NCBI GenBank assembly: GCA_024233345.1
Contig: JACKPT010000016.1
Coordinates: 13,000-76,999, forward strand
Source: Verrucomicrobiota bacterium
GTDB taxonomy: Bacteria > Verrucomicrobiota > Kiritimatiellia > CAIVKH01
Direction of reading: 5' to 3'
DNA length: 64,000 bases
The position numbers and the translations under genes were made by a program. Position 1 is the stretch's first letter. Every line of letters starts with the position of its first letter. The notes under the pieces were generated by a model, which saw only the letters and a program-made list of their open reading frames with translations, did not search any database and was not told where the DNA came from. Shown piece by piece: positions 32,493 to 42,353 of the stretch.

Positions 32493-35400
32493 TCAGTTGT
32501 CGGCGGGGAGGATTTGGATCCGATAGAAGCCTTCCACGGTGGCGTTGGTGACGTAGAGGGTGTGGACACCTCCGGTACCGGGGGTCGGAGCAGGGTTGAC
32601 GGGTTGCCATGTGGGGGTGTGGATGAGGTCGGAGGCGAAGAAGATCTGGTAGGTGGAGGAGGTAAAGCCCATCCATTGGAGGGTTGCAGCATGGTCTTGG
32701 TCAGGAGGCGCGGCTTGACGGAGACTGGTGCCGACGGTGGGGTCAAGGGGATCGCCTCCACTGAGGTTTTCATCACCATCGCTCAGGCTGTCGCCATCGG
32801 TATCCACAATCCGGGCTCCGGTTTCCCCCGGGTCGCGCACCCCATTGCGATTGATATCCTCGTCGATATCCGGAATACCATCGCCGTCGGTATCAAATTG
32901 AGAGAATTCAAGCACATAGTATTCATCGGACTCGAGGTCTTCATTGGTCGTGACCGGGGGCGGGTTCTGGTAGGTACTGACGAGTGCTCCGCCATCGGCC
33001 GTTTCATAGGGGACCACTGCGAGGTACAGGCGGTCGGGAATCCCGCCGAAGACGTCGATCACGTTGAGTGTCCCCTCCAGGTAGCCGCCATTGTTGTAGG
33101 TGGTGGCGGCGGGGTGGGAAAGATCCATGCTGTCATTGATGAACCACCCGGAGAAGTCACTGTCATTTTCATCGGCAAGGAAATGTTTGAGACCCTGGTT
33201 ACTGCCACGCTTGGCCCAGGGAGCGTTGGCGGGAACCGCCGGATCGTCGGTAATGAAAATAAAGTGGTCATTGCCTTCGCCGGCATCCGCGGTTGCGACA
33301 TAGAGTAGCTCGCCATTAAAATCGGCATAGAGGGGAAGGGCGCCATCCCGCTGCAGGGTCGCGAGTTCAAGGTCGTTCAATTGTCCGTTGATGATATACT
33401 GTTTCAGGACGACTTCGCCGGGGGGCGGTGCATTGGTGTTGCTCCCTCCCTCGATTTCTCCGGTGACCAGATTCAGCTTCAGATATTCATCGGCATCGAT
33501 GTTTTGATCGAGGTCGGTGGACGCCGGGGTCAGGTAGTCCGGGATCAGGCTCCCCCCGTCCGGATTTTGGTACGGCGCGACGGCGATATAGATATACTGC
33601 AGGTTGGTGCCGTACTGTTCGTAGAGATTGATCACACCTTCCATCACGCCATCATTGGGGCCGGTTTTGGCGTTGGCGCTGGCATTGACCTGGTACCAGG
33701 CGATAAAGTCGTTGTCATTTTCGTCGGCGAGGAAGGGGCCATCCGAGGCCACGGTCCCGATCTTATTCCAACTGGGAAAGGCCTCGGGGGTTGAATCAGT
33801 GGGATCATCATCGAGGAAAATGAAGTGATCATTGCCTTCCCCGGCATCGTAGGTGGCAAGGTAGAGGGCTCCGACCGCTGGATCAAACTGGGCGTACAGG
33901 ATCATCCGGTTAAAGATCAGTTGGGGAACCCCCGGGTCGAGGATGCCATCCATGACATAGCTTCCCAGTGCCTGGTTGTCACCGCCGCCGGAGGCCCCGG
34001 TGTAGAAGAAACTTTCAAACCCTGAGCCGGTAGACAGGCTGGCGGTGCTGAGGGCATTGGATGCAATCTGGATAACGTAGCGGACGTCAGCCTGGAGGGA
34101 AAACTGGGGCTGGTAGGTCATGCGCCGATCGCCATTGGACCAGGAAAAGGTGCCCTGGGCGGCCGGGGTTATGGAAAAGGCGTTTTCCACCATGGCGGTA
34201 TTCATCGGCTGGTCGAAGTCGATCACGATGGCCCGATCGCGAAGCACCTCCGCCTCATCATGTGCGGGGGAACAGGCGGTGATGGTCGGGGGGAGGGTCT
34301 GCTGTTCCTGCTGGGGTACAAGAATCGCCGAGGCGTGAGCCGGCAGGGTCAGGCCGATCTGCCCCGGCAGCGTCATGTTTGCGCCAACAATGAGGTTCGA
34401 CAGGTTTCCCAGGACATCGATGAGAACCGTACCATTGGTCAGGGTGGACTGAGGGCCATTCCCGAACCAGGTCGGGGTTTGGGGTTGATCGGAGGTGTTG
34501 AAGGCCACCACCACGGTTTGGGTGTTGAGGATTTTGGTGTACACAAAGATGCCGGGACCGTCGAAATTCTCCCAGCGGTTTGAGAAGGAGCCGAGGCGTA
34601 AGGCGGGATAGGCCTCACGCAGCAGGTTCAGTTTGCGCACATGCAGAAACAGGTCGTGGGTCATGTTGAAGTTGTCCCCGAGCGAATCGTCGAACTCAAA
34701 CTCCCCGTCAAACATATCTTCGCGGTCATACGGATCCTGCCCGCCGTTGAACCCCTGTTCCGTCCCGTAGTACAGGCAGGGGACTTGGCGGGAGGTATAA
34801 AGAAAGGTCAGCGCCGGTTTCAGAGCTGTCTGGTTGCGGTTGAGTTTGCCGTCGGACAGCAGTCGGGGCATATCGTGGTTGTCGAGGAAGTTTACAAGCT
34901 GGTAGCGCGCATTCTCGGCATAGTGGCCGATATTGGCAGACCGGGAGGCGAGATGATACGTGGCCTGCCCCCAGACAAAGACGCTCTCCATGGTATCCCG
35001 CATCGGAAAGTACAGGGAGGAATTGAAGCGGTTGGTGGCGGTAAAGGGGCCGACCTCTTCATCCGAACCGCGCCAGGCCTCGGCGTAGATGAAAAAATTA
35101 CTTTTGCCGAGGGTTTCTGCGTGGTCATACATCGCGGGCAGGAATTGCTCCCAGAAGTCCATCTCCACGTGCCGGGCGGTATCGACCCGGAAGCCATCGC
35201 AATCGGTCGCGGAAATCAGGGCTTCAAAGAGCGTGATGAGGTTGGTGCGGACGGTGGGATGTTCGGTGCGGATGCCGTCGAGACCCATGAAGTCACCGAG
35301 GATTGCCTGTTCGGGGTCTTCCCAGTTGTCCACATTGCCATAGTTGTGAAGGTAGTCCAGGTTATCGAAGGGGGGGGCATGACGACGAGATGCGTTTCGC

Positions 35401-35966
35401 CAGCGGAGATTGTATCCTGCAGAATTGAAGGAGGGGTAACCGAAATCGGTGGAGGTGGCGAGGTCGCCAAGATGGTTTTGTACGACATCAATGATGACAT
35501 AAATACCCCGGTCATGCGCGGCATCGACGAAATTACGCAGATCATCCAGGGTTCCCCAGTGGGGGTCGATGGCGGTGAAATCGCGGGCCGCGTAGCCGTG
35601 GAAGGAGCCATTGACATTCAGGTGAACCGGTGAGATCCAGACCGCCTTGGCGCCGAGCATTTGCAGGTAATCCAGTTTCTGTTCCAACCCCTCGAAGTCA
35701 CCCCCGTGAATGGAAATTGTGCCATAGGGATTGGTATCCCCGTCCGGATTGTCATCATTGTTGAGGGGATCCCCGTCATAAAACCGATCCGTGATGACGT
35801 GATAAATATTGATGTTCCGCCAGTCATCGGGTGAGGCCGTGTAGGTAAAACCCGGGGTATCCACATCACGAGCGGGGAGTGGCTCCCAGGCCATGGCTGC
35901 CGGTAACGCGGAGGCGGACAGCACTGCCCAACCAAGGAAGTGGTAGACGTTATAGGGCCTTGTCAT
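32493..35966 (-). CDS. Large secreted GH13 alpha-amylase-family enzyme with duplicated C-terminal modules
   Basis: A 1157-residue exported enzyme acting on alpha-glucans. A signal peptide (AVLSASALPAAMA) precedes the catalytic barrel, residues about 45-470. The catalytic triad is visible: Asp in DGFRVDTARHV, Glu in FIYAEAW and Asp in FLDNHDMPR. A C-terminal beta domain follows to about 560, then a Big_5-like Ig domain (TACSPAHDEAEVLRDRAIVIDFDQPMN). Next come two homologous modules of about 160 residues sharing DAGEGNDHFIF and FLADENDNDF/FLADENDSDF. A calcium-binding DxDGDGxxD stretch and the Verrucomicrobiota-like C-terminal module (IFFASDLIHTPTWQPV...GFYRIQI) end the protein. Exact glucan specificity is unknown. 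Confidence 0.92.
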   Translation of the reverse strand: MTRPYNVYHFLGWAVLSASALPAAMAWEPLPARDVDTPGFTYTASPDDWRNINIYHVITDRFYDGDPLNNDDNPDGDTNPYGTISIHGGDFEGLEQKLDYLQMLGAKAVWISPVHLNVNGSFHGYAARDFTAIDPHWGTLDDLRNFVDAAHDRGIYVIIDVVQNHLGDLATSTDFGYPSFNSAGYNLRWRNASRRHAPPFDNLDYLHNYGNVDNWEDPEQAILGDFMGLDGIRTEHPTVRTNLITLFEALISATDCDGFRVDTARHVEMDFWEQFLPAMYDHAETLGKSNFFIYAEAWRGSDEEVGPFTATNRFNSSLYFPMRDTMESVFVWGQATYHLASRSANIGHYAENARYQLVNFLDNHDMPRLLSDGKLNRNQTALKPALTFLYTSRQVPCLYYGTEQGFNGGQDPYDREDMFDGEFEFDDSLGDNFNMTHDLFLHVRKLNLLREAYPALRLGSFSNRWENFDGPGIFVYTKILNTQTVVVAFNTSDQPQTPTWFGNGPQSTLTNGTVLIDVLGNLSNLIVGANMTLPGQIGLTLPAHASAILVPQQEQQTLPPTITACSPAHDEAEVLRDRAIVIDFDQPMNTAMVENAFSITPAAQGTFSWSNGDRRMTYQPQFSLQADVRYVIQIASNALSTASLSTGSGFESFFYTGASGGGDNQALGSYVMDGILDPGVPQLIFNRMILYAQFDPAVGALYLATYDAGEGNDHFIFLDDDPTDSTPEAFPSWNKIGTVASDGPFLADENDNDFIAWYQVNASANAKTGPNDGVMEGVINLYEQYGTNLQYIYIAVAPYQNPDGGSLIPDYLTPASTDLDQNIDADEYLKLNLVTGEIEGGSNTNAPPPGEVVLKQYIINGQLNDLELATLQRDGALPLYADFNGELLYVATADAGEGNDHFIFITDDPAVPANAPWAKRGSNQGLKHFLADENDSDFSGWFINDSMDLSHPAATTYNNGGYLEGTLNVIDVFGGIPDRLYLAVVPYETADGGALVSTYQNPPPVTTNEDLESDEYYVLEFSQFDTDGDGIPDIDEDINRNGVRDPGETGARIVDTDGDSLSDGDENLSGGDPLDPTVGTSLRQAAPPDQDHAATLQWMGFTSSTYQIFFASDLIHTPTWQPVNPAPTPGTGGVHTLYVTNATVEGFYRIQILPADN

Positions 35967-36149
35967 GGTGTTATCATATCCCGGAGATCTACTTGTGTAA
36001 AGGGCTTTACTTCGGGGTGTCGATTTGGTTGTGCATCCTCGGACACGCCGATTACCAAGCTGCGGTACTCCGACGAACCGGTGGGATGGCCTGGGGGATG
36101 GCGGGTTGGTGAATTCGAGGGCCGAGTACCGCCCACATCGTGATCAGTT

Positions 36150-36881
36150 TCACCGACCGGTGCAGAAACTGAACATCGCGATGCCGGCGGCGACCGAGGC
36201 GTTCAGGGAATTAACCCGGCCATGCTGCTGGATGGATGCGACAACATCGGCATTCTCCAGAATCCAGTGGCTGACCGATTTGGCTTCGCCGCCGATCACA
36301 AGCAGGATTTTTTCCCCGCACTGGGAGGGTGCTTTCGAGATTTCCACCGGCCCTTTGGCATCCAGGGCGACCACGGTGTACCCCTCCTCTTTGGCCCGCA
36401 TCACCAATTTGTTGGCGGTGCCTTCACGTGCGATATCGATATGCTCGGTGGCGCCAGCGGATACCTTGACCACCGATGGGTAAATTTCCGGAACCCCCTT
36501 TTCCGGGGTGAGAACGGCGTGGAACCCAAAGACGTCGGCACACCGCAGGATCGCTCCGGTATTGTGCGGGTCCTCCACGTTGTCGAGCAGCAGCAGGTGG
36601 GGCTTCCCAAACAAGGATTCAGCCGAAACATAGGGATAGGGGGAGACACGGAGCACTGCCCCCTGGTGTTCCTTGCTTTCCGCCAGATCCATCAGGCGAC
36701 CCTTGTCGACCCATGCGATCTCGATGTGTTTGGACGTCAGATACTGCGAGAGTTTTTTCAGCCGGGAATTGTTGGGCGAATGGGCATTGAGGAACGCCTC
36801 GTGTATCTTGCGCCGTTCACCCCGCAATACTTCGAAGGCGGGATTGATCCCGTAAATATATTCCCAGCGTGATTTTCCCAT
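36150..36881 (-). CDS. rlmB: TrmH/SpoU-family RNA 2'-O-ribose methyltransferase
   Basis: A 243-residue protein. An N-terminal substrate-binding domain (YIYGINPAFEVLRGERRKIHEAFL) precedes the knotted SPOUT domain, with motif 1 DNVEDPHNTGAILRCADVFG, motif 2 LLVIGGEAKSVSHWILENAD and motif 3 VNSLNASVAAGIAMF. RlmB methylates G2251 of 23S rRNA; closely related enzymes modify other sites, so the symbol is tentative. Confidence 0.85.
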   Translation of the reverse strand: MGKSRWEYIYGINPAFEVLRGERRKIHEAFLNAHSPNNSRLKKLSQYLTSKHIEIAWVDKGRLMDLAESKEHQGAVLRVSPYPYVSAESLFGKPHLLLLDNVEDPHNTGAILRCADVFGFHAVLTPEKGVPEIYPSVVKVSAGATEHIDIAREGTANKLVMRAKEEGYTVVALDAKGPVEISKAPSQCGEKILLVIGGEAKSVSHWILENADVVASIQQHGRVNSLNASVAAGIAMFSFCTGR

Positions 36882-36913
36882 CGGGCAGGTTCCGCAGACC
36901 GGCGGGATGCCGT

Positions 36914-36931
36914 CCCCTGCCGTGGCAGGGG
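36914..36931 (-). terminator. GC-rich hairpin after malate dehydrogenase gene
   Basis: CCCCTGCC/GGCAGGGG stem with a 2-base gap at the tip, 26 bases after the stop codon. There is no T run, so it may be a Rho-dependent or stabilising hairpin rather than a full terminator. Confidence 0.4.
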
Positions 36932-36956
36932 CAGCGTCACGCCGATCCGTTTTGAA

Positions 36957-37961
36957 TTACAGGTTTGGATTCACGGTTTTCCACTGGTCGAGCGGGGGAA
37001 GTACCCCCATCGCCACCACTTCATCGCGCAACTTGGTCAGATGCTGATAGGAAGCCTTGAGTTCGGCCAATTCTTCCGGGGTTCCCTCGGGCATGGCCCA
37101 GGAGACTCCCTCCCGGGTGAGGGTGGTTTCCATCGCCATCATGATCTGGTCGAAGCCCTGATCCGGGGCGTTGACATAGCAACCAACCGGCCACCCATAG
37201 CCCTGTCCATCCATGACCGCTTTCACCATGAGCAGGCTCTGGTGGGAGGGGCTCTGGAAGGAGCTGCGCCCGCGCAATTCGATGATCTTTTTACCGCCTT
37301 GCCGCACATGCTGCTGAATGGCGGCCCACTGGTCGGCGGTGAGGGCGTCGGTCCCAATCAGGGACGCGAGCGGCTTGCCATCGACCGAGGCGGTGCTGGC
37401 AAACGGGGCCATCTGCTCACCGTGCCCGCCATAAGTTCGGCAGCCGGTCACCTTGCTCTGGGCGACACCGAAATGCTGGGCGAGGGCGGTTTGCAACCGG
37501 GTGCTGTCGAGGGCGGCGAGGGTGCCGATTTTGGACGGAGCCAGTCCGCTGTGGACCAAAACCGTCAAGCCAGTGATGTCGGCGGGATTGAAGATCACCG
37601 CTCCGAATTTGAGATCCGGACAGAAAGCCTTGATGTCCTTGCCCAATTGAGCGGCAATTTCACAGTTTCCCTTGAGCAGATCCTCGCGTGTCATGCCTTC
37701 CTTGCGGGGAGCGCCGCCGGAGGAGATCAGATAGCTCGCGCCGGTCAATGCCTCCTTGATATCGGTGGTCCAGGTCACATTGGCATCGGGAAACGAGCAG
37801 TGATAAATCTCTTCCGCCGCACCCTGCAGCCCTTTTTCAAAGGGATCGTACAGGCAGAGATTGGGGGTCAGTCCCAAGGTCAGGGCCGCCTGGGCCATGT
37901 TGGAACCGATGGCGCCGGCAGCTCCAAGCAGTACCAATTTGTCATTTGTTGCGTAGCTCAT
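36957..37961 (-). CDS. mdh: Malate dehydrogenase (lactate/malate dehydrogenase family)
   Basis: A 334-residue NAD-dependent enzyme. Rossmann loop LLGAAGAIGSNMAQAAL, substrate-binding GGAPRKEGMTREDLLKGN, NPADITG and the catalytic His region TYGGHGEQMAPF are all present. It would interconvert malate and oxaloacetate in the TCA cycle. AAGGAG sits 7 bases before the ATG at 37961. Other 2-hydroxyacid specificities cannot be ruled out by eye, but the MTREDLL arginine favours malate. Confidence 0.88.
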   Translation of the reverse strand: MSYATNDKLVLLGAAGAIGSNMAQAALTLGLTPNLCLYDPFEKGLQGAAEEIYHCSFPDANVTWTTDIKEALTGASYLISSGGAPRKEGMTREDLLKGNCEIAAQLGKDIKAFCPDLKFGAVIFNPADITGLTVLVHSGLAPSKIGTLAALDSTRLQTALAQHFGVAQSKVTGCRTYGGHGEQMAPFASTASVDGKPLASLIGTDALTADQWAAIQQHVRQGGKKIIELRGRSSFQSPSHQSLLMVKAVMDGQGYGWPVGCYVNAPDQGFDQIMMAMETTLTREGVSWAMPEGTPEELAELKASYQHLTKLRDEVVAMGVLPPLDQWKTVNPNL

Positions 37962-38141
37962 GTTTACTCCTTGCGTAATCAGTGGATTGAACAGCAAAGA
38001 CTACCCGCGTTCTGGCTCCGGGCAAGGAGAATTGGAAAAAATCGGACGGTCCCGTGGTACGGCTCAATGTTTTGACGAGGCGGCTTGAACAGGTTACAAA
38101 CATGGGCACAGGAGTTCGTGCCCAGTCACTTGAGTTTCGGA

Positions 38142-39101
38142 ATGAACGACGCTACTTCACTTTTTCTGTTACGGGTCATGCTGACCACGCGGGCCATCGA
38201 GGAGCGCTTGATCCGCCTGTATCATCAGGGCCGCATTTTCGGCGGCGTCTATACGGGGTTTGGACAGGAAGCCTCGGGCGCTGCGGTGGCGGCGATCGCT
38301 GCACCAAACGATCTGTTTGCCCCGTGCATTCGCAATCTCTCGCTCCATATCGGCAGGGGGGCATCCCCACGGGATCTGTTTCGTCAATGGCTGGGGCGGG
38401 CGGACGGGCCGACCGGAGGGCGGGATGGCAATGTGCACTTCGGGAATCTGGACCACGGGGTGTATGCGATGATCTCTCATCTCGGAGCGATGATTTCCGT
38501 GGTGTCCGGCGGGGTGATGGCGCGCCGTTATCAAGGCATGGATTCGGTGGGGTTCGCGTTTATCGGCGATGGGGCGACCAGCACCGGCGACTTCCATGAG
38601 GCGGTCAACTTTGCCGCAGTGCGCGAAGTTCCTCTGATGGTGGTGGTGGAAAACAATCATTACGCCTACTCCACCCCCAATGCGTCCCAGTTCCGTTGCC
38701 GAAACTTGGTGGACAAGGCGGCCGGGTATGGCATTGAAGGCATTGCATTGGATGGAAATGACGCCATTGGATTGACCGAGGCGCTTGCCCCGGTGGTTGC
38801 GGATCTGCGCGAGAAGCCTCGCACGGTGCTGGTGGAGGTCGACACCATGCGCATGCGCGGGCATGGGGAGCATGACGATTTTTCCTATGTGCCCAGGGAA
38901 TTACTGGCAGCCTATGCCGCCCGTGATCCCCTGACGGTTTGCCGGGAGATCCTGCTCGCTCGTGGGCTGATTGATCCACCGGGGTTGGAGGCACTTGAGG
39001 CCGAAGTGCAGCAAGCGGTGGATGAAGCCCAGCAGGCGGCTTTTCGAGATCCACCGCCCTCACCCTCCACCTTGCTCAAGGGAGTGTATGCCGGTGAATG
39101 A
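38142..39101 (+). CDS. 2-oxoacid dehydrogenase E1 alpha subunit (PdhA/AcoA type)
   Basis: A 319-residue thiamine-diphosphate enzyme subunit. It contains RAIEERLIRLYHQGRIFGGVYTGFGQEA and the ThDP motif GDGATSTGDFHEAVNFAAVREVPLMVVVENN, plus the phosphorylation-loop-like RMRGHGEHDD. With E1beta it decarboxylates pyruvate, acetoin or a branched oxoacid. The ATG at 38142 gives the usual N-terminus; a TTG at 38085 with GAGG upstream would add 19 residues. It overlaps the E1beta start by 14 bp. Confidence 0.9.
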   Translation: MNDATSLFLLRVMLTTRAIEERLIRLYHQGRIFGGVYTGFGQEASGAAVAAIAAPNDLFAPCIRNLSLHIGRGASPRDLFRQWLGRADGPTGGRDGNVHFGNLDHGVYAMISHLGAMISVVSGGVMARRYQGMDSVGFAFIGDGATSTGDFHEAVNFAAVREVPLMVVVENNHYAYSTPNASQFRCRNLVDKAAGYGIEGIALDGNDAIGLTEALAPVVADLREKPRTVLVEVDTMRMRGHGEHDDFSYVPRELLAAYAARDPLTVCREILLARGLIDPPGLEALEAEVQQAVDEAQQAAFRDPPPSPSTLLKGVYAGE

Positions 39102-40071
39102 AATTACCTATCTGGAGGGTATTCGGCAGGGATTGCAGCATACGATGCAAGAGGATCCCGATGTGATTCTGTTCGGACAGGATGTCGGCAGCTTTGGGGG
39201 GGCCTTCAAGGTAACCACGGGATTTCTGGAGGCCTTTGGCGCGGCCCGGGTGTTCAATACGCCGATTTGCGAATCGGCCATGCTGGGGGCGGCGATTGGC
39301 ATGGCCAGCCAGGGTCTCAAACCAGTGCTGGAAGTGCAATTTGCCGATTTTGCCACGACCGCGATCCATCAACTGCTGAACAATGCCGGTACCATGCACT
39401 ACCGCACCGGGGTTGCCGTCCCGATGACGGTGCGGGCGCCCTGCGGAGGCGGGTTTGGCGGTGGTCCGTTCCACTCCGAGGAACTGGAAGCCTTTTTTTG
39501 CCATATGCCGGGGATCAAGGTGGTTTATCCCGCATTTCCCAGCGATGCCCGCAGCTTGCTGGTGGCGGCTATTCACGACCCGAATCCGGTGGTGTTTCTG
39601 GAAAATAAATACCTGTACCGTCATATCAAGGAGCTGGTGCCTGAAGCGATTGCCCCGATTCGAATTGGAAGCGCGAGGGTTTGCCGAAGCGGTCAGGATG
39701 CGGTTGTTCTCACCTATGGAGCGATGGTCCACGAGGCGATCCAGGCCGCGGAGCATCTCGCCGCCGACATGGGGTACCGGGTGATGGTGGTCGATATGCG
39801 CACGCTCAAGCCCTACGATACCGACACGGTTATCGCCACCGTCGCCGCGACCAACCGGGTATTGATCGTTCATGAAGGCTGGCATACCTGCGGCTTCGGT
39901 GCAGAGTTGGCGGCCCTGGTGGCGGAGCAGGCGTTCCACCTGCTGGATGCTCCGGTGCGGCGGTTGACGGCGCCGGATTGCCCGGTCCCGTTTGCCCCGG
40001 ACCTGGAGAAAGCCTACCGTCCCAACGCGGCCCGGATCGAAGAGGCGTTGGTTGAGCTACTGGAGTACTGA
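39088..40071 (+). CDS. 2-oxoacid dehydrogenase E1 beta subunit (PdhB/AcoB type)
   Basis: A 327-residue subunit. Key stretches are FGQDVGSFGGAFKVTTGF, TPICESAMLGAAIGMASQGLKPVLEVQFADF, the Glu in ICESA that activates ThDP, and VRAPCGGGFGGGPFHSE. It starts inside the end of E1alpha with GGAG four bases upstream of the ATG. Translation of both subunits is therefore coupled and stoichiometric. Confidence 0.92.
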   Translation: MPVNEITYLEGIRQGLQHTMQEDPDVILFGQDVGSFGGAFKVTTGFLEAFGAARVFNTPICESAMLGAAIGMASQGLKPVLEVQFADFATTAIHQLLNNAGTMHYRTGVAVPMTVRAPCGGGFGGGPFHSEELEAFFCHMPGIKVVYPAFPSDARSLLVAAIHDPNPVVFLENKYLYRHIKELVPEAIAPIRIGSARVCRSGQDAVVLTYGAMVHEAIQAAEHLAADMGYRVMVVDMRTLKPYDTDTVIATVAATNRVLIVHEGWHTCGFGAELAALVAEQAFHLLDAPVRRLTAPDCPVPFAPDLEKAYRPNAARIEEALVELLEY

Positions 40072-40073
40072 TC

Positions 40074-41378
40074 ATGAAAATTGCCATTACCATGCCGCAG
40101 ATGGGTCAAAGCGTGGCCGAAGGGGTCATTGTCAAATGGCGAAAGGCGGTCGGGGATGAGGTCGCGGCTGATGAGATCGTCGTGGACGTGGAAAGCGATA
40201 AGATCAGCTTTGAGATCGAATCTCCCGCCGCCGGGCGGCTATCGAGTTGCTTGAAGCGGGAGGGGGAGGTCGCGGCGGTTGGCGACCTGATCGGGGAAAT
40301 TGATGATGGGGGGCCGGAGGAGCATGCATCGGCAGCCAGCAAGGATCAGGTGCCGTCGGTTGGGGCAAGACCTCATGCCGGGGGAGATCAACCCCAGGTT
40401 CTGGTCCAGGCGGAAAGCACCGGTTCGGGGATGCCGCGCCGTACCGAACTTCCAGAAATTACCAGGGAATGGCTCTCTCCCTACTTGATGCGCATGGCCT
40501 TGATGAACGATGTCAGCATGGATGAACTGCAAACCATCACCGGGACCGGCAAGGGGGGGAGGCTGACCAAGGCGGATTTGATGCACTATCTGTCGCGCCG
40601 TCCCGTGGCGGCGTCCTCGCTGCCCGGTGCCATGGGCAAGCCGGAACCGAGCCCCGGGGAGGTCGCGCAGCTCGGGGAAATTATCCCGATGACTGCGATC
40701 CGGAAAACCATTGCCGACCATATGATCCAGTCGATCCGCACCAGCGCACATGTGACCATGGTCCATGCGGTGGATATGACCTCGGTGGTGGCATTGCGGG
40801 AACGGATGAAGCAGGCGTTCGCCGATCAGTACGGGGTCAAGATGACCTATACCACGGTATTGACCTTTGTAACCGCCCGGGTCTTGAGGAGCTTTCCCAA
40901 CATCAATGCCTCGGTGTTTGGTTCGAATATCGTTTTGCGCAATGAAGTGAACGTCGGCTGTGCGGTTGCCCTGCCGGACGAAAGTCTGGTGGTTCCGGTC
41001 CTTCATGGTGCCGATACGATGTCCTTTCCGGAGGTTGCCCAGGGCTTGGATCGTCTGTTCAAGGTCGCCCGCGATAAGGCCCTGACCCGGGCCGATGTGG
41101 AAGGTGGCACATTTACCATTTCGAACTTTGGCGCGTTTGGCAGCCTGATTGGAACCCCCATCATCAACCAACCGCAAGTCGCCATTCTGGGGATGGGTTC
41201 CATCTTCAAGGCCCCGGTGGTCATCGACAACCAGATCTGTATTCGGGATCAGATCTATCTGAGCTTTACCTTCGATCATCGGGTGATCGACGGCGCGATG
41301 GGCGGCCGTTTTCTCAATGCCATTCAGCGGGCGACCGAAGCATTGGATGAAGGGGATCTGGATTTACGGGGGCTGTGA
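40074..41378 (+). CDS. 2-oxoacid dehydrogenase E2: dihydrolipoamide acyltransferase
   Basis: A 434-residue core subunit. The N-terminal lipoyl domain has the lipoylated Lys in DVESDKISFEI. A peripheral subunit-binding domain (SPYLMRMALMNDVSMDELQTITGTGKGGRLTKADL) follows. The catalytic domain ends with the HxxxDG motif in TFDHRVIDGAMGG. It takes the acyl group from E1 to CoA. It starts two bases after the E1beta stop. No E3 (lipoamide dehydrogenase) gene follows, so that subunit must be elsewhere. Pyruvate and acetoin variants cannot be told apart here. Confidence 0.93.
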   Translation: MKIAITMPQMGQSVAEGVIVKWRKAVGDEVAADEIVVDVESDKISFEIESPAAGRLSSCLKREGEVAAVGDLIGEIDDGGPEEHASAASKDQVPSVGARPHAGGDQPQVLVQAESTGSGMPRRTELPEITREWLSPYLMRMALMNDVSMDELQTITGTGKGGRLTKADLMHYLSRRPVAASSLPGAMGKPEPSPGEVAQLGEIIPMTAIRKTIADHMIQSIRTSAHVTMVHAVDMTSVVALRERMKQAFADQYGVKMTYTTVLTFVTARVLRSFPNINASVFGSNIVLRNEVNVGCAVALPDESLVVPVLHGADTMSFPEVAQGLDRLFKVARDKALTRADVEGGTFTISNFGAFGSLIGTPIINQPQVAILGMGSIFKAPVVIDNQICIRDQIYLSFTFDHRVIDGAMGGRFLNAIQRATEALDEGDLDLRGL

Positions 41379-41487
41379 CTTGGGGGCTGGATGCGGCCAT
41401 GATAACCGACAGCTTGTCCGAATATGAAACGGTCAGGCTTGCAACCCCAGATTGACACCTCTCGCCGATCCCTCCGTCAGTATCCCG

Positions 41488-42327
41488 CTATCGGATCCCC
41501 ACCACATAGGCAATCCAGCCGTCTTCGTTGTCGAAGGTTTTGCGGAGACGGTAGATGCCGTCAGCCTCGCCGTTTTTCTCCCATCCGTGGATATAGATTT
41601 CGACCATCCTGAAGCCTGCCTCGAGCAGGATTTCCCTTAGTTCGGGCAGGCTCCACAGTCGCCAATCGTAGGTGAAGGCCCGTTCAATTCTCGATCCATC
41701 AGCCAGTTCGAAGTGGATATCGGCGATGAGATGATTGTTGATCACATCGAAATGCCGATGCTCCCATTCATAGATGTAGGTGGGGATCGGCTCGCCCTCA
41801 GGGGTGGTGGCGTGCGGGATGCTCCGGGTCTCCTTGTTCCGCTGCACACTGCTGATGCCGCCAAAGGCATCCATGACCAGGATGCCATCGCGTTTCAACC
41901 CGACGCTCGCGTGGCGGAAATAGTCCCGGAGGCCTTCCCGGGTCTGGAACAGCGAATAGGAAAAATTATAAGCGCAGAGGAGATCGGCGCGAGGTTGGGA
42001 TACCGACCGGACATCGTCACAGATCAGGGTCATGCGGTTGGCATGGGGGCCGAGTTTGCTTCGATGCCATCGTTCCCCCCAGGCGAGGGTGGGGGCGTGG
42101 TTGTCCACCCCGATCGCCTGGTTCGCGCGATGCCGGCCCACCCAGGCCGCGCTTAATTTTGCCGTTCCACAAAAATCTTCCCGAAGGATGCGGGGTGGCC
42201 GTCCGCGATGTTTGCGGAAGACTCTCTGCATGAAGTCAAGGTCGGCATCCACCTCCTGGACGGCCCCTTCATAGAGCAGGTGTTTGTCGCGGAATTTTGC
42301 CGGTACAGAAGCAGGCTTGCGTTTCAT
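41488..42327 (-). CDS. Class I SAM-dependent methyltransferase
   Basis: A 279-residue protein. The SAM-binding region is EDFCGTAKLSAAWVGRHRANQAIGVDNHAPTLAWGE, followed by LICDDVRSVSQPRADLLCAYNFSYSLFQTREGLRDYFRHA, a usual pattern of small-molecule methyltransferases. The substrate is unknown. It lies 26 bp after the ApbE-like gene and may belong to the hypE-flavoprotein run. Confidence 0.8.
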   Translation of the reverse strand: MKRKPASVPAKFRDKHLLYEGAVQEVDADLDFMQRVFRKHRGRPPRILREDFCGTAKLSAAWVGRHRANQAIGVDNHAPTLAWGERWHRSKLGPHANRMTLICDDVRSVSQPRADLLCAYNFSYSLFQTREGLRDYFRHASVGLKRDGILVMDAFGGISSVQRNKETRSIPHATTPEGEPIPTYIYEWEHRHFDVINNHLIADIHFELADGSRIERAFTYDWRLWSLPELREILLEAGFRMVEIYIHGWEKNGEADGIYRLRKTFDNEDGWIAYVVGIR

Positions 42328-42353
42328 GGGTCAGGATCCTCAGGGCTGGGCGA

